Source of the DNA: Lachnospiraceae bacterium
GTDB lineage: Bacteria; Bacillota; Clostridia; Lachnospirales; Lachnospiraceae
Direction: 5' to 3'
Assembly (NCBI GenBank): GCA_003507655.1
Contig: DNUZ01000030.1
Coordinates: forward strand, 62,001 to 126,000
Length of the DNA: 64,000 bases
This document shows, in pieces, positions 23,387 through 34,078 of this stretch. Position numbers and translations under genes: made by a program. The notes below the pieces were generated by a model. The model ran no database searches. It had not been told where the DNA came from and saw only the letters and a program-made list of their open reading frames with translations. The stretch's first letter is position 1, and each line of letters starts with the position of its first letter.

Positions 23387-24670
23387 TTACCGCTGTGCTA
23401 ATTCCTGTGTAATCTCTTCCCAGGTCACACCTTTTTCTACCATTAATACCATGACATGATAGAGGAAATCCGAAATCTCATATTTGATCTCTTCCGGATC
23501 AGGGTTCTTTGCAGCAATGACAATTTCCGTACACTCCTCGCCGACCTTTTTTAATATCTTATCAATTCCCTTGTCAAAAAGATAGTTGGTATAGGAACCT
23601 TCTTTTGGATTGTTCTTGCGGTCTTCAATGATATTATAAACCGTTTCAAATACTTTTAACGGATTTTTTTCAATATATTCTTTCTTGACGATCTCATTGA
23701 AAAAGCAGCTTGGATTGCCGGTATGGCATGCAACGCCCACCTGTGACACCTTCGCAAGGATCGTATCAAAGTCGCAATCGGCTGTTAATTCTTTCACATA
23801 CTGGATATGACCGGAAGTCTCGCCTTTCATCCAAAGCTCCTGACGGCTTCGGCTGTAGTAGGTCATTTTTCCACAGTTGATCGTAGCGTGGAACGCTTCT
23901 TCGTTCATATAAGCACACATTAAGACATCGTTGGTCGTATAGTCCTGTACAATGACCGGGATCAGACCGTCCGAATTTTTCTTTAAGTTCTCCCAGCTGA
24001 TCGCAGGGTCAAAATTGTCCATCTTAATGCCGTTACGGGAAAGTTCTGTCTTTAACTTCATAATGTCTGTCTCTAAGTCATTGATGAATTCTCCACAGAT
24101 ACCGCGTACGTTGTCTCTTTTTAAGAGGGTGGTCAGTTTATCCATATCCAGTTCATTCTGCTCGACTAAATAAATGATGTCAGTCAGATTTTCTACGGAA
24201 TCTAAGATTTCCTGATTCATCACTAAAATTTCATGTACACTCTCCTGAAGTTCTTTCTGATGTTTAAAGATGTAATCCACATTCTTTAAGGAGATGATGA
24301 TCTTTTCCTTACCGAAACGTTTGCTCGCCTCCATCGCAAGCTGGGCGGTAGAAGGTTTTGAACCATTTAAAATAACTTCCTTACATCCGGCATAGATCAG
24401 TTTCTTGACATCCTCTAAGCGGTTAATGTTACCTCCTGCACAAAGCGGAATCTCTAACAGACGGTTTAACTCCTTAATGGTATGGATATTCAGTTCGTGC
24501 TCCTCATCTTCCGTAGAAAGGTCATAGATCAGGATCTTATCAATGCCACTGTCATTATACAATTTGATCAGGTTCTTTGTGTCTTCAAGTTCCTCTAAAT
24601 TATCAATGCTTTTGACTGCCTTTCCGTTTTTTAAATATAAGGTTGCAACCAGATTTTTATATTCTCTCAT
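23387..24670 (-). CDS. hisIE: Phosphoribosyl-AMP cyclohydrolase / phosphoribosyl-ATP pyrophosphatase with extra HisA/HisF-like N-domain
   Basis: This 427-residue protein carries steps 2 and 3 of histidine synthesis. Residues about 220-330 are HisI, with zinc cysteines C299, C315 and C322 ([18 protein letters not shown]). Residues about 340-427 are HisE ([29 protein letters not shown]). Residues 1-205 resemble a HisA/HisF barrel ([29 protein letters not shown]), but the two catalytic aspartates appear replaced by Y12 and K129, so this part is probably not an enzyme. The ATG at 24670 abuts the hisB stop (TAAAATG). Usual HisIE proteins are about 200 residues, half this length. Confidence 0.9.
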   Translation of the reverse strand: MREYKNLVATLYLKNGKAVKSIDNLEELEDTKNLIKLYNDSGIDKILIYDLSTEDEEHELNIHTIKELNRLLEIPLCAGGNINRLEDVKKLIYAGCKEVILNGSKPSTAQLAMEASKRFGKEKIIISLKNVDYIFKHQKELQESVHEILVMNQEILDSVENLTDIIYLVEQNELDMDKLTTLLKRDNVRGICGEFINDLETDIMKLKTELSRNGIKMDNFDPAISWENLKKNSDGLIPVIVQDYTTNDVLMCAYMNEEAFHATINCGKMTYYSRSRQELWMKGETSGHIQYVKELTADCDFDTILAKVSQVGVACHTGNPSCFFNEIVKKEYIEKNPLKVFETVYNIIEDRKNNPKEGSYTNYLFDKGIDKILKKVGEECTEIVIAAKNPDPEEIKYEISDFLYHVMVLMVEKGVTWEEITQELAQR

Positions 24671-24671
24671 T

Positions 24672-25265
24672 TTACAGACTGCCTTTCGTAGATAATATAT
24701 CGTGAATCCGCGGGTCCGTTGTGACCGCTTCATCTAATGCTTTCGCAAATGCTTTGAACAATGCCTCAATGATATGATGGCTGTTCGTGCCGGATAATAC
24801 CTTCATATGCAGGTTCATGCCGGCAGTATAGGATATGGCATAGAAAAATTCACGCACCATCTCCGTATCAAATTCTCCTACGCGTGGTGTATCAAAAGTT
24901 CCATCAAAGGAAAAATAAGGTCTTCCCGATAAATCCAAGGCACAGAGGACAAGTGTTTCATCCATTGGCAGGATACAGCTTCCGTAGCGGCGGATGCCTT
25001 CTTTTTTGCCTAAGGCATTCTTGATCGCCGTTCCAAGGACAATTCCGGTATCTTCGATCGTATGATGGGAATCTACATGAAGGTCCCCTTTTACCTGAAG
25101 TTTCAGGTCAAAAAAACCATGCCTTGAAAATCCCTCTAACATATGGTCAAAAAAACCGATCCCGGTATCCACCTCATAGACACCGCTTCCGTCAATATTC
25201 AGATCTAATTGAATGTCCGTCTCTTTCGTCTTTCGGACTTCACTTGAAGTTCGTGCTGTATTCAT
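24672..25265 (-). CDS. hisB: Imidazoleglycerol-phosphate dehydratase
   Basis: This 197-residue manganese enzyme makes imidazole-acetol phosphate in histidine synthesis. Metal-binding motifs are [27 protein letters not shown] and [16 protein letters not shown]. It is the single-function form without the phosphatase domain seen in enterobacteria. Located between hisD and hisIE with gaps of 14 and 1 bases. Confidence 0.97.
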   Translation of the reverse strand: MNTARTSSEVRKTKETDIQLDLNIDGSGVYEVDTGIGFFDHMLEGFSRHGFFDLKLQVKGDLHVDSHHTIEDTGIVLGTAIKNALGKKEGIRRYGSCILPMDETLVLCALDLSGRPYFSFDGTFDTPRVGEFDTEMVREFFYAISYTAGMNLHMKVLSGTNSHHIIEALFKAFAKALDEAVTTDPRIHDILSTKGSL

Positions 25266-25279
25266 CCGGGTATTCCTCC

Positions 25280-26572
25280 TTAATCCTCAAATCTTACTTT
25301 AATCGAATTTGCGTGTGCCGTCAACTGTTCACATTCCGCAAACTGTACAATATCCTTATAAACAGGCTCTAATGCCTCTTTTGAATAAGAAATGATACTG
25401 GATTTCTTAATGAAGTCATCTACGCTTAACGGAGAGAAAAATTTAGCGGTTCCGTTGGTTGGCAGTACATGGTTTGGACCTGCAAAGTAATCGCCTAACG
25501 GCTCCGAGCTGTATTCTCCTAAGAAAATAGCACCGGCATTGCGGATCTTCGTCATAACTTCGTATGGATTTTTCATAACGATCTCAAGGTGCTCGGAAGC
25601 AATCTCGTTTGCGGTCTGGATCGCCTCTGCGTTATCCTTTGCCACTAAAATATAACCATACTGGTCTAAAGACTTCTGGATGATCTCTTTTCTTGAAAGC
25701 TGTTTTACAAATGCATCGATCTCTTTAGAGACTTCTTCTGCTAAAGTTTTGCTTGTGGTCACAAGGATCGCAGATGCCATTTCATCATGCTCTGCCTGTG
25801 ATAACAGGTCTGCGGCAACAAAACGCGGATTGGCGGTCTCATCTGCTAAGACTAAGATCTCACTCGGTCCTGCGATCGAATCAATGCTGACATGACCAAA
25901 TACGGCTTTTTTTGCAAGTGCTACATAGATGTTTCCCGGTCCTACGATCTTATCTACTTTAGGGATGCTTTCGGTTCCAAAAGCAAGTGCTGCGATTGCC
26001 TGTGCACCACCCACTTTATAAATGCGGTCTACACCGGCTTCTTTTGCGGCAACTAAGGTAGAAGCACAGATTTTTCCGTCTTTTCCAGGAGGGGTGGTCA
26101 TAATGATCTCATCCACGCCTGCTACTTTTGCCGGCATGACGTTCATCAGCACACTGGATGGATAGACTGCCTTGCCGCCCGGCACATAGACACCGACTCT
26201 CTGCAATGGTGTTACTTTCTGGCCTAAGAGGATTCCGTTTTCTTCCGAATCAAACCAGCTGTACTGTTTTTGTTTTTCGTGGTAGGTACGGATGTTGACC
26301 AATGCTTTTTTGATAACCTCTAACAGCTTTGTATCAACATTTTCATAGGCTTCTTTGATTTCCGCATCGGCGACTAAAATGGTATCGGCACTGATGTCAG
26401 CACCGTCAAAACGTCTGGTATAGTCAAATAATGCAGCGTCTTTTTTTGCCCGTACATTTTCTATGATCTCGGCTACCTGGCTTTCAAATTTGCCATAGCT
26501 GTTCGGACTGCGCTTTAAAAGATTTTCTAAGATATCTGTTTTACTTTCTTCTGTTAACGTTAAGATCTTCAT
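25280..26572 (-). CDS. hisD: Histidinol dehydrogenase
   Basis: This 430-residue NAD- and zinc-dependent enzyme carries out the last two oxidations of histidine synthesis. Family blocks are VPGGKAVYPSSVLMN, VDKIVGPGNIYVALAK, DSIAGPSEILVLAD, LLSQAEHDEMA and the C-terminal FAGPNHVLPTNGTAKF. Length and residues are normal. It overlaps nothing and is 1 base from hisG, so it is clearly part of the his operon. Confidence 0.97.
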   Translation of the reverse strand: MKILTLTEESKTDILENLLKRSPNSYGKFESQVAEIIENVRAKKDAALFDYTRRFDGADISADTILVADAEIKEAYENVDTKLLEVIKKALVNIRTYHEKQKQYSWFDSEENGILLGQKVTPLQRVGVYVPGGKAVYPSSVLMNVMPAKVAGVDEIIMTTPPGKDGKICASTLVAAKEAGVDRIYKVGGAQAIAALAFGTESIPKVDKIVGPGNIYVALAKKAVFGHVSIDSIAGPSEILVLADETANPRFVAADLLSQAEHDEMASAILVTTSKTLAEEVSKEIDAFVKQLSRKEIIQKSLDQYGYILVAKDNAEAIQTANEIASEHLEIVMKNPYEVMTKIRNAGAIFLGEYSSEPLGDYFAGPNHVLPTNGTAKFFSPLSVDDFIKKSSIISYSKEALEPVYKDIVQFAECEQLTAHANSIKVRFED

Positions 26573-26573
26573 C

Positions 26574-27233
26574 TTAAACCTCCTGACTGCTCAATACGGA
26601 CTTTAAGTCGGTAATCAGCTTTGTAATACGTTCATTTTCCATCTTCATGCTGACCTGGTTGACCACCATTCTTGCAGATAACGGTACGACTTCTTCTAAT
26701 ACAGAAAGTCCGTTTTCCCTTAAAGTAGAACCGGTCTCTACAATGTCTACGATCACTTCGGAAAGTCCGACGATCGGAGCTAACTCGATCGAGCCGTTTA
26801 ACTTGATGATCTCCACGGTCTGATGTTTTTTATTGTAAAAATAATCCTTTGCGATCTTCGGATATTTGGTTGCCACGCGGATCTGTTCTCTGTGCTTTAA
26901 CAGTTCTTCGGCTTCTTTTGGTCCACAGACACACATTTTGCATTTTCCAAAGCCTAAGTCTAAGACTTCGTAGATATTGCGTCCTTCTTCTAAGATCGTG
27001 TCTTTTCCGACAATTCCAATGTCTGCAGCACCGTATTCCACATAGGTTGGAACATCCGGGCCTTTGGCTAAGAAGAAACGCAGCTTATATTCTTCATTGA
27101 CAAAGATCAGCTTTCTGGTCTTTTTGTCCTTCATCTCTTCACAGGTAATGCCTATCTTTTCAAAAGTTTCTAAGGTCTGGTTTGCTAATCGGCCTTTTCC
27201 TAAAGCAAACGTTAAATATCTCATATCTTCCAT
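26574..27233 (-). CDS. hisG: ATP phosphoribosyltransferase catalytic subunit, short form
   Basis: This 219-residue HisG of the short type lacks the C-terminal histidine-binding domain and needs HisZ for activity and feedback. Motifs: [12 protein letters not shown] at the start, [13 protein letters not shown], and the PRPP loop [14 protein letters not shown]. hisZ is directly upstream, which fits. The ATG at 27233 lies 7 bases after GGAG located at the hisZ stop; a second ATG at 27224 has a poorer ribosome site. Confidence 0.95.
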   Translation of the reverse strand: MEDMRYLTFALGKGRLANQTLETFEKIGITCEEMKDKKTRKLIFVNEEYKLRFFLAKGPDVPTYVEYGAADIGIVGKDTILEEGRNIYEVLDLGFGKCKMCVCGPKEAEELLKHREQIRVATKYPKIAKDYFYNKKHQTVEIIKLNGSIELAPIVGLSEVIVDIVETGSTLRENGLSVLEEVVPLSARMVVNQVSMKMENERITKLITDLKSVLSSQEV

Positions 27234-27235
27234 CT

Positions 27236-28429
27236 CTATTCTCCGTCCATATATGTAATCTGCGTGATCCCTGTTCTGTCAGCATACGCCTGATAGTTCT
27301 CTTTGCTCTTAGTCTCATCCATACATAAAAGTTCTATCAAAGCTCCGGTTTTTCTAAGTTCCTGTGCCTTTAAGATGGCTTCTTTTTGAAGCTTTCTTGG
27401 ATAGAGCAAAAGCTGATATTCCTTGTCAGTGGTAATCTCTGTTTTCTGTCTCTGGATCGCCGCTAAAAGCTGGTCAGAAGCGATCGCAAAACCGATCGCA
27501 GGTGCATCCTTGCCAAAATACTTTAAGAGCTTATCATAACGGCCGCCTTTTACGATCGGTTCTCCTGTTCCAAAGGTATAGCCGGAAAAAATAATGCCGG
27601 TATAATAATGGTAGTCGCTGAGCGCACCAAGTTCATAGGAAATATAACGTTCTGCCTGATAGAGTTTTAACACTTCATGCAGATCCTTTAAGTAAGCTAA
27701 AGCAGAAGCACTCTTTTGATATGGTGCTGCTTTTTTCTGAATCTCTTCAAACTGCTTTGGACTGTCATAAAAACCGCCTAAGAGGGTAAAAAGTTCCTTT
27801 AAGTCTTCGGCAATCTCCAGTGTACCGATGAACTCCTCCACACCGAAGAAATTCTTGTTAGAGATCAGTTCCCGCAGTTCCTCTTCCTGTTCTTCGTTTA
27901 GTCCTGCTTCTTCCATCAGGCCTTTTAAAAATCCGGTATGACCGATACTGATCTGAAATTTTTCCAAGCCTGCCTTTTTCAGACATTCGACTGCCATCGC
28001 AAGGATTTCTGCATCTGCTTCGATCGAGTCATCTCCGATCAGCTCTGCACCAAGCTGTGTGGATTCCTTTAATCTGCCCTGATAACTGTTGTTATTGATA
28101 AAAATATTTCCGGCATAGCAAAGTCGGATCGGCATAGTTTCCTCGCCAAAATACATTGCGGCTGCTCTTGCGATGGATGGAGTCATATCCGGACGCAGTA
28201 CTAAAGTATTTCCTTCACGGTCAAAAAACTTATATAAATCTTTGGATGGGATGGTACCGATCTCCCGATTGAATACATCAAAAAACTCAAACGTCGGAGT
28301 CTGGATCGTATGATAACCGAAACTTAAAAACGTCTGGTGGAGTTCCTGCTCTATGCGCTGTTTTTTATCGCATTCTCCGTTATAGATATCGCGGACACCT
28401 TCCGGTGTATGTAATAATTCTCTTCTCAT
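27236..28429 (-). CDS. hisZ: ATP phosphoribosyltransferase regulatory subunit
   Basis: This 397-residue protein is a histidyl-tRNA-synthetase paralogue without aminoacylation activity that forms a complex with short HisG. Residual class II motifs are [13 protein letters not shown] and [13 protein letters not shown]; the anticodon-binding domain is reduced. The ATG at 28429 follows GGAGG by 8 bases and is preferred to the GTG at 28447. It is the first gene of the his operon, after a strong promoter; no T-box or histidine-rich leader peptide is seen. Confidence 0.94.
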   Translation of the reverse strand: MRRELLHTPEGVRDIYNGECDKKQRIEQELHQTFLSFGYHTIQTPTFEFFDVFNREIGTIPSKDLYKFFDREGNTLVLRPDMTPSIARAAAMYFGEETMPIRLCYAGNIFINNNSYQGRLKESTQLGAELIGDDSIEADAEILAMAVECLKKAGLEKFQISIGHTGFLKGLMEEAGLNEEQEEELRELISNKNFFGVEEFIGTLEIAEDLKELFTLLGGFYDSPKQFEEIQKKAAPYQKSASALAYLKDLHEVLKLYQAERYISYELGALSDYHYYTGIIFSGYTFGTGEPIVKGGRYDKLLKYFGKDAPAIGFAIASDQLLAAIQRQKTEITTDKEYQLLLYPRKLQKEAILKAQELRKTGALIELLCMDETKSKENYQAYADRTGITQITYMDGE

Positions 28430-28493
28430 GCTTTTTTCCTCCGGCACTTTATTACGGTAACGTGCTACCTTGATAATATATTAAACTTGATTT

Positions 28494-28522
28494 ATTATAT
28501 GTTACATTAGAAAAAAAGTCAA
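28494..28522 (-). promoter_or_regulatory. SigA-type promoter of the his operon
   Basis: Read on the - strand: -35 TTGACT (28517-28522), 17-base spacer, perfect -10 TATAAT (28494-28499). The leader to hisZ is only about 60 bases and holds a short GGTAG/TTACC hairpin, too small for a T-box. Confidence 0.85.
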
Positions 28523-28538
28523 TCCCTGCTTCTTACGT

Positions 28539-29072
28539 TTATTCCCGAATTTCTAAGTCTTTTTGGATACCGTCTAAATACGGAACTAAGATCACGCCTT
28601 TTCCTTTTAAAAAGAAGTCTTTTTCTAATTCCTCATAGCGAAAACTTTTCCGTCCGCCTGTCTCCATACGATTCCAGAATTCCATGAGCTTTTGATGACG
28701 CAGATAATAGAATTCATCTTTGTGCGTAAAGGAGATCAAAAGGAAGGAGATACCGCCCTGTTTTTCAAAATCCTCCATAAACCGTACCTGATGCGGATGG
28801 ATATTGGCAAGCGGAAAGGTGTCTGTATGACATTCTTTGGCATCAAAACAGACCGGAATCCCCTGTACGGCACCGATATAGTCTACGGTACTCTTCTGGT
28901 CAAAATAAGCAAGGGTAATGTGTCTGGTTGCCTTGTCGATATTGATCGGTGTGATCGGTGTCGGTACTTTCTGGATCAGGGCAAGTCCGTGTTCGGCATA
29001 TTTTTCATTGGTCCGGTTGATAAATTCTTCTAAGGTTGAACCTCTTAAACCTCTTGAATTCCAAGTTGGCAT
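28539..29072 (-). CDS. recU: Holliday junction resolvase RecU
   Basis: This 177-residue nuclease resolves four-way junctions in Firmicutes recombination and chromosome segregation. The start WNSRGLRGSTLEEFIN and the catalytic STVDYIG...CFDAKE segment (acidic residues plus Lys) are typical. It is last in an eight-gene run; its ATG shares one base with the previous stop (TAATG). In Bacillus recU lies next to ponA; here it does not. Length is near normal. Confidence 0.9.
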   Translation of the reverse strand: MPTWNSRGLRGSTLEEFINRTNEKYAEHGLALIQKVPTPITPINIDKATRHITLAYFDQKSTVDYIGAVQGIPVCFDAKECHTDTFPLANIHPHQVRFMEDFEKQGGISFLLISFTHKDEFYYLRHQKLMEFWNRMETGGRKSFRYEELEKDFFLKGKGVILVPYLDGIQKDLEIRE

Positions 29073-29716
29073 TACAGGATTCCTTTCGCGGCAACATCAC
29101 ATTCGTAATAAATTTTTTCCATATAGGCGAGGTTAAATTTTCCGTCTTTTAAGGTCACTAAATTCATACAGCAGTTTGGTTGATGAATCTCCCAGTAACG
29201 GTCAATATCCCAACCTAAGACGTTGAGTAATAAAGCACGGATCAATGCTCCGTGGCAGACGACCAGTACATTTTCATAAGTATGCTCTAACGGTCGCAGT
29301 TCGTTTTCTAAGAAATCTTTAGCTCTTGCCATAATATGTTCATAGCTTTCGGCTCCGTCTTTTGCCTGATATTTCGATGGAATGGTAAAACAGTATTTCA
29401 GATTCTGATTTTCCGGTTTTTCATTAATATCTTTTATCAGCATACCTTCTGCTTTTCCAAAATTCATCTCAACGATCCGGTCATCAATGACGATTTCGGT
29501 TGTATGTGTACCACGGACGATCTCAGCCGTTTTACGGGCTCTTGATAGCGGACTTGCATAAATAATATCAAATTGAAGTCCCTCTTTTTCGATGCCGTCC
29601 CTTGTGATCTTAGCTAATTCAATGCCGTATTCATTTAACGGAATATCGGTACTTCCCTGGATTCTTCCTGCTTTGTTTCCGTTGGTTTCTCCATGTCTTA
29701 AGATATAAATATTCAT
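29072..29716 (-). CDS. Histidine phosphatase family protein
   Basis: This 214-residue protein of the phosphoglycerate-mutase-like superfamily has the catalytic LRHGETNGN motif (H8), a second-half HGALIRALLLN histidine and an intact arginine-glutamate set. Substrate cannot be told; members act on phosphosugars, nucleotides or cobalamin precursors. The ATG at 29716 follows GAGGTGGAG; the GTG at 29725 lies in the ribosome site. It is coupled to recU downstream and follows the RluC-like gene by 12 bases. Confidence 0.9.
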   Translation of the reverse strand: MNIYILRHGETNGNKAGRIQGSTDIPLNEYGIELAKITRDGIEKEGLQFDIIYASPLSRARKTAEIVRGTHTTEIVIDDRIVEMNFGKAEGMLIKDINEKPENQNLKYCFTIPSKYQAKDGAESYEHIMARAKDFLENELRPLEHTYENVLVVCHGALIRALLLNVLGWDIDRYWEIHQPNCCMNLVTLKDGKFNLAYMEKIYYECDVAAKGIL

Positions 29717-29728
29717 GTTCTCCACCTC

Positions 29729-30694
29729 TTATTTTTCTCTGCCTGTCCTTTGACATTCTAAGGCACGTTCAAATTCTTTCGGGGCATCTGCCTGTATCTT
29801 GGTCCCATCGGCTAAAAACAGGCGGTATGCATGTAATAACTGATGTGTCACACCTGCATTTTTTAAAAATTCCCGGTTAAGCCTCGGATTTCCGTATTTG
29901 GTATCGCCAATAACAGGGTGACCGATCGATGCTAAATGTGCACGGATCTGATGGCTTCTTCCGGTGATCAGATGAACTTCAAGTAAAGTTACCTGACCAA
30001 TGAGCTTTAAGGGACGATATTCGGTAATGATCGGCTTTGCATCATTAGAAGGCTCAGAAAGGATGGTAACCTGATTATTTACCCCATCCTTTTTTAAAAA
30101 ACCTTCGATCCGTCTTGGCTTGGAAATATGCCCTGCGACGATCGCAAGATAATATTTTTCCATACTGCGTTCCCGAAAGGCTTTGCTCATCTGCTGCAAT
30201 CCATTCAGGGTCTTTCCTGCAACTAAGATTCCCGATGTGTTGCGGTCTAACCGGTTGCAGACCGATGGTTTAAACGTATGCAGGCTCTCTCTTGTTATTG
30301 TACCACTTTCTAAAAGATATTGTAATATATATTCATTTGCGGAAATATCTTCTTTTTTCGCTTTTTGGGAAAGCATTCCCGCCGGTTTGTTGATGGCAAG
30401 GACATCGTGATCCTCATAGACGATCTCCAGTGCTATATTCGGAACGGAAGCTGCCAGATCATTGGTCTGCCGTTTTCCTGCAAATTTTTCAAAAGTTTCG
30501 TCGGAAAGGAATAATTTTATGGAATCTCCGGCGGTTAATTTCTCATTTCCGGTTGCTTTTTTGCCGTTTAAGACAATATTCTTTTTTCGGAGCATCTTAT
30601 AATAAAAGCTGGCAGGAGCCTCTTTTAAGAGTTTGCCTAGGAATTTATCCAGACGTTGTCCGGCTTCATTTTCGTTGATCACAATTTCTTTCAT
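29729..30694 (-). CDS. rluC: RluC-type 23S rRNA pseudouridine synthase
   Basis: This 321-residue enzyme has an N-terminal S4 domain (about residues 12-70: [12 protein letters not shown]...[13 protein letters not shown]) and an RluA-family catalytic domain with [15 protein letters not shown] (catalytic Asp in RLDRNT) and [12 protein letters not shown]. It overlaps the ygiQ-like stop by 4 bases (ATGA). Target sites in 23S rRNA are inferred from the family. It is one of three pseudouridine synthases in this window. Confidence 0.9.
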   Translation of the reverse strand: MKEIVINENEAGQRLDKFLGKLLKEAPASFYYKMLRKKNIVLNGKKATGNEKLTAGDSIKLFLSDETFEKFAGKRQTNDLAASVPNIALEIVYEDHDVLAINKPAGMLSQKAKKEDISANEYILQYLLESGTITRESLHTFKPSVCNRLDRNTSGILVAGKTLNGLQQMSKAFRERSMEKYYLAIVAGHISKPRRIEGFLKKDGVNNQVTILSEPSNDAKPIITEYRPLKLIGQVTLLEVHLITGRSHQIRAHLASIGHPVIGDTKYGNPRLNREFLKNAGVTHQLLHAYRLFLADGTKIQADAPKEFERALECQRTGREK

Positions 30695-32667
30695 GCTTCT
30701 CTTGCCTGCTTTCCGTTTTTCTTTTTATGGACATTTCGAATAGTCTTTTTCTGCTGCGGTTTTTGCTTTTGCGATTTCTGCTGTTTTTGTGATGTCTGTG
30801 CTTTGGACATCTTTCCGGTCTGCTGTTTTTTGGCGGAAGCACCCTTTTGTGTGGATGATGAAGACTGGATATTTCTCGGACGGATCAGACATTTTTTGTC
30901 AAATCCGATCAGATCCGTTCTGCCAGCCTTATGGAGTGCCTCCGATACCAGTTCGTAATTCTTTGGATTCCGATACTGGATCAATGCCCGCTGCATGGCT
31001 TTTTCGTGTGGGTTTACTGCCGTATAGACCGGTTCCATGGTTCGTGGATCTACTCCGGTATAATACATGCAGGTAGACAGCGTGGAAGGTGTCGGATAAA
31101 AATCCTGCACCTGTTCCGGCATATATCCGAAATCCCGTAAAAATTCTGCCAGTTCTACGGCTTCTTTTAAGGTAGAACCCGGATGCGAGGACATCAGATA
31201 AGGGACTAAGAACTGCTTTCTCCCGATCTTTTCGTTCATCTTCTGATAGGACTGCACAAAACGGCGGTAAACACTGTTTTCCGGTTTTCCCATATATTTT
31301 AAAACAGCATCCGAAATATGCTCCGGGGCAACCTTAAGCTGTCCTGAAACATGATATTCACACAATTCTTTCAAAAAGCTCTGGTCTTTATCGGCAAGCA
31401 GGTAGTCAAAACGGATACCGGAGCGGATAAAGACTTTTTTTACCCCCGGAAGTGCTCTTAACTGTTTTAAAAGTGCCCGGTAATCTCTGTGGTCTGCGAT
31501 CAGATTGTCGCAGGGTTTTGGAAAGAGACACTGTTTGTTTGGGCATGCTCCGTGTTTGAGCTGTTTTTTACAGGCAGGTGCCCTGAAATTTGCTGTCGGA
31601 CCACCGACATCGTGGATATATCCTTTGAAGTCGGGTTCCTTCGTAAGCATTTTTGCTTCTTCTATAATAGATTCATGGCTTCGTACCTGAATGATCCTGC
31701 CCTGATGAAAGGTTAAGGCACAAAAACTGCACCCTCCAAAACAGCCACGGTTGCTGACGAGACTGAATTTCACTTCACTGATCGCAGGCACACCGCCTGC
31801 TTTTTCATAGGAAGGATGATAAGTGCGCATATAGGGAAGTGCATAGACATCATCCATTTCTTCAATCGTCAGCGGCTTAGACGGTGGATTTTGTACCACA
31901 AAGGTTTTATAGTCATAGCTTTCCGCTAAACGTTTTCCCGAAAACGGGTCGGTATTTTGATATTGCACATAAAAACTTTTGGCATAATTCTTTTTATCTG
32001 CTTTCAGTTCTGAATAGTCCGGCAGAAAAATCGCATCATAAATATCTTCTTTTTTTCTTGTTTTATAAACAGTTCCATCAATAAATGTAATATCACGGAC
32101 CAAAAGCCCGCTGTTTAGGGCATCTGCCACTTCTACAATGCTTCTCTCTCCCATTCCGTATAAGAGCAGATCCGCACCGGAATCTAATAAAATGGAACGT
32201 TTTAAGGAATCTGACCAGTAATCATAGTGGGCAAGCCTGCGCAGACTCGCTTCAATCCCGCCAATGATGATCGGTGTTTTTTTATAATTGCGTCGGATCA
32301 GATTACAATAAGTAATGGTGGCATAGTCCGGCCGCTTTCCCATGACTCCGCCCGGTGTATAGGCATCTGTGGAACGTCGCTTTTTAGAAACGGTATAGTG
32401 GTTGACCATGGAATCCATATTTCCGGCGGCAACCAAAAAGCCGAGTCTTGGTTCGCCTAAAATAGAAATACTGTGATCATCTTTCCAGTCCGGCTGTGAA
32501 ATGATCCCAACGGTATATCCATGTGCTTCCAGTACCCGGCTGATGATGGCATGTCCGAAGGATGGATGGTCAACATAGGCATCGCCGATCACATAGACGA
32601 AATCCAGTTGCTGAATACCACGCTCATCCATATCTTTTTTACAAATGGGTAAAAATTTATTTTTCAT
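30691..32667 (-). CDS. YgiQ family radical SAM protein
   Basis: This 658-residue protein has an N-terminal conserved domain, a radical SAM core with the cluster motif [11 protein letters not shown] near the middle, and a DUF3362-like C-terminal region ([18 protein letters not shown]). The last 55 or so residues are a Lys/Gln/Ser-rich tail ([18 protein letters not shown]) likely to be disordered and to bind nucleic acid or acidic partners. No reaction is established for YgiQ. It overlaps both neighbours by 4 bases, so the three genes are tightly coupled. Confidence 0.92.
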   Translation of the reverse strand: MKNKFLPICKKDMDERGIQQLDFVYVIGDAYVDHPSFGHAIISRVLEAHGYTVGIISQPDWKDDHSISILGEPRLGFLVAAGNMDSMVNHYTVSKKRRSTDAYTPGGVMGKRPDYATITYCNLIRRNYKKTPIIIGGIEASLRRLAHYDYWSDSLKRSILLDSGADLLLYGMGERSIVEVADALNSGLLVRDITFIDGTVYKTRKKEDIYDAIFLPDYSELKADKKNYAKSFYVQYQNTDPFSGKRLAESYDYKTFVVQNPPSKPLTIEEMDDVYALPYMRTYHPSYEKAGGVPAISEVKFSLVSNRGCFGGCSFCALTFHQGRIIQVRSHESIIEEAKMLTKEPDFKGYIHDVGGPTANFRAPACKKQLKHGACPNKQCLFPKPCDNLIADHRDYRALLKQLRALPGVKKVFIRSGIRFDYLLADKDQSFLKELCEYHVSGQLKVAPEHISDAVLKYMGKPENSVYRRFVQSYQKMNEKIGRKQFLVPYLMSSHPGSTLKEAVELAEFLRDFGYMPEQVQDFYPTPSTLSTCMYYTGVDPRTMEPVYTAVNPHEKAMQRALIQYRNPKNYELVSEALHKAGRTDLIGFDKKCLIRPRNIQSSSSTQKGASAKKQQTGKMSKAQTSQKQQKSQKQKPQQKKTIRNVHKKKNGKQAREA

Positions 32668-33344
32668 GTCAGATCCTCATAGGTGCCATTTAAAATTTCC
32701 TCATAGGAAGTAATATAATAATCAGAAAGTTCTTTTTTTAATGGATTCTGCTCGGTGGAAAATTCATCTTCTACGCCACAGACTTTCATACCGGCACTGA
32801 TCGCTGCCCGCATTCCGTTTGGAATATCCTCAAAGACCATGCAGTGCTCCGGGGCAACCCCAAAATGCTCCGCTACCATCAGATAAATGTCCGGTGCAGG
32901 TTTTCCATTCGGAACTTCATCGGACGTTAAGATATAATCAATATCCTCTAAAATATCATGTGCCTTTAGGCAGGCTCTGGTCAGTTCATAGGAATTGCTG
33001 GTTCCGATACCGACGCGGATTCCCTTTTCTTTTAATAAGTCTAAGAACTGCTTCGCTCCCGGTTTTAACGGCACTTCTTTGCAGTATTTTTCATAAGCCA
33101 TGCCGTTCCAGATCTTCATCAGTTCCTGTGGAGTATCCTTTAAGTTGAACCGCTTGATAAAATAGTCGGCAGTCTGCGCAAAGCTGATACCTTCTATCTC
33201 ATATTTCAGATTTTCCGGCATTTCTAAACCGCGTGCGGTCAAAAATTCAATATCAATGGATTCCCACATCCACATGGAATCTACTAATGTTCCGTCTAGG
33301 TCAAAAATGACTGCCCGGATATTTTCTAACATATTTTTACTCAT
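32664..33344 (-). CDS. HAD superfamily phosphatase (beta-phosphoglucomutase-like)
   Basis: This 226-residue haloacid-dehalogenase-fold enzyme has motif [10 protein letters not shown] with D15 and D17, motif II TSNS, a Lys in GKPAPDIY and motif [14 protein letters not shown] helical cap lies between motifs I and II, so it is a subclass I phosphatase or phosphosugar mutase. Substrate unknown. It overlaps the ygiQ-like gene by 4 bases and follows the rsuA-like gene. Confidence 0.9.
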   Translation of the reverse strand: MSKNMLENIRAVIFDLDGTLVDSMWMWESIDIEFLTARGLEMPENLKYEIEGISFAQTADYFIKRFNLKDTPQELMKIWNGMAYEKYCKEVPLKPGAKQFLDLLKEKGIRVGIGTSNSYELTRACLKAHDILEDIDYILTSDEVPNGKPAPDIYLMVAEHFGVAPEHCMVFEDIPNGMRAAISAGMKVCGVEDEFSTEQNPLKKELSDYYITSYEEILNGTYEDLT

Positions 33345-33354
33345 TGTTTTTCCT

Positions 33355-34071
33355 CTATATTGTTCTGTTTTTCAGTGCAGATAATTCTTCTGTGGTAAGT
33401 GCCCGGTAGCTTCCGGGAGTCAGGGATTCATCTAATTGTAACGTTCCCATAGAAAGCCGTTTTAAAAAAAGAACCTGTTTTCCGACCGCTTCAAACATCC
33501 GCTTGACCTGATGATATTTCCCTTCTGTGATGCTGACACGGATTTCTGAAATATCATCCGATTTTTCAATAACAAGGGTTGCAGGAAGTGTCGGTTTCTC
33601 TTCTTTGATATCTAATCCAAGGGAAAAGCGCTGGACATCTTCCCTCGTAACTCTTCCCTGTACCTTTGCAAAATAGGTCTTTGTCACATGCTTTTTCGGG
33701 CTTAGAAGCTCATGGGCTAATGTTCCGTCATTTGTGATCAGCAAGAGTCCTTCCGTGTCAAGATCCAGCCTGCCGACCGGAAACAGGTTATAGCCCTTTG
33801 GATTTTCAATAAAAGAAAGGACGGTCGGATACAGATTGTCTTTGACTGCCGAAACACAGCCGCCCGGTTTGTTTAACATATAATAGACATAGGGTTCATA
33901 GGCAACCGTTTTTCCCTGATAACAGACGGTATCTTTTGTTATGTCAACCTTTGCTTCGGGCTTGCTTATCGGCATGCCATTGACGCTGACCTGTTTTTTT
34001 CGTATGATGTTTTTTACCTCCGAACGGGTTCCAATGCCCATATCGGCTAAATATTTGTCCAGTCGGATCAT
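33355..34071 (-). CDS. rsuA: RsuA-type rRNA pseudouridine synthase
   Basis: This 238-residue enzyme has an N-terminal S4 domain (RLDKYLADMGIGTRSEVKNIIRKK in the first 26 residues, shown here as two pieces RLDKYLADMGIGTR and SEVKNIIRKK) and the catalytic GRLDLDTEGLLL motif with D103. RsuA acts on 16S rRNA position 516; related RluB/RluE/RluF act on 23S rRNA, and the subtype is not certain. It follows the M23 peptidase gene by 7 bases. Confidence 0.9.
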   Translation of the reverse strand: MIRLDKYLADMGIGTRSEVKNIIRKKQVSVNGMPISKPEAKVDITKDTVCYQGKTVAYEPYVYYMLNKPGGCVSAVKDNLYPTVLSFIENPKGYNLFPVGRLDLDTEGLLLITNDGTLAHELLSPKKHVTKTYFAKVQGRVTREDVQRFSLGLDIKEEKPTLPATLVIEKSDDISEIRVSITEGKYHQVKRMFEAVGKQVLFLKRLSMGTLQLDESLTPGSYRALTTEELSALKNRTI

Positions 34072-34078
34072 AATACTC

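Noticed and set aside
23378..23396. Hairpin ACAGCG/CGCTGT at the hisIE stop as terminator
   Set aside because: Only six pairs and no T-run on either strand; the TIGR03960 gene may be partly read through from the his operon.
28430..28494. Possible T-box or histidine leader peptide upstream of hisZ
   Set aside because: The leader is only about 60 bases, has no T-box sequence, specifier loop or His-codon run. The small GGTAG/TTACC hairpin is too short.
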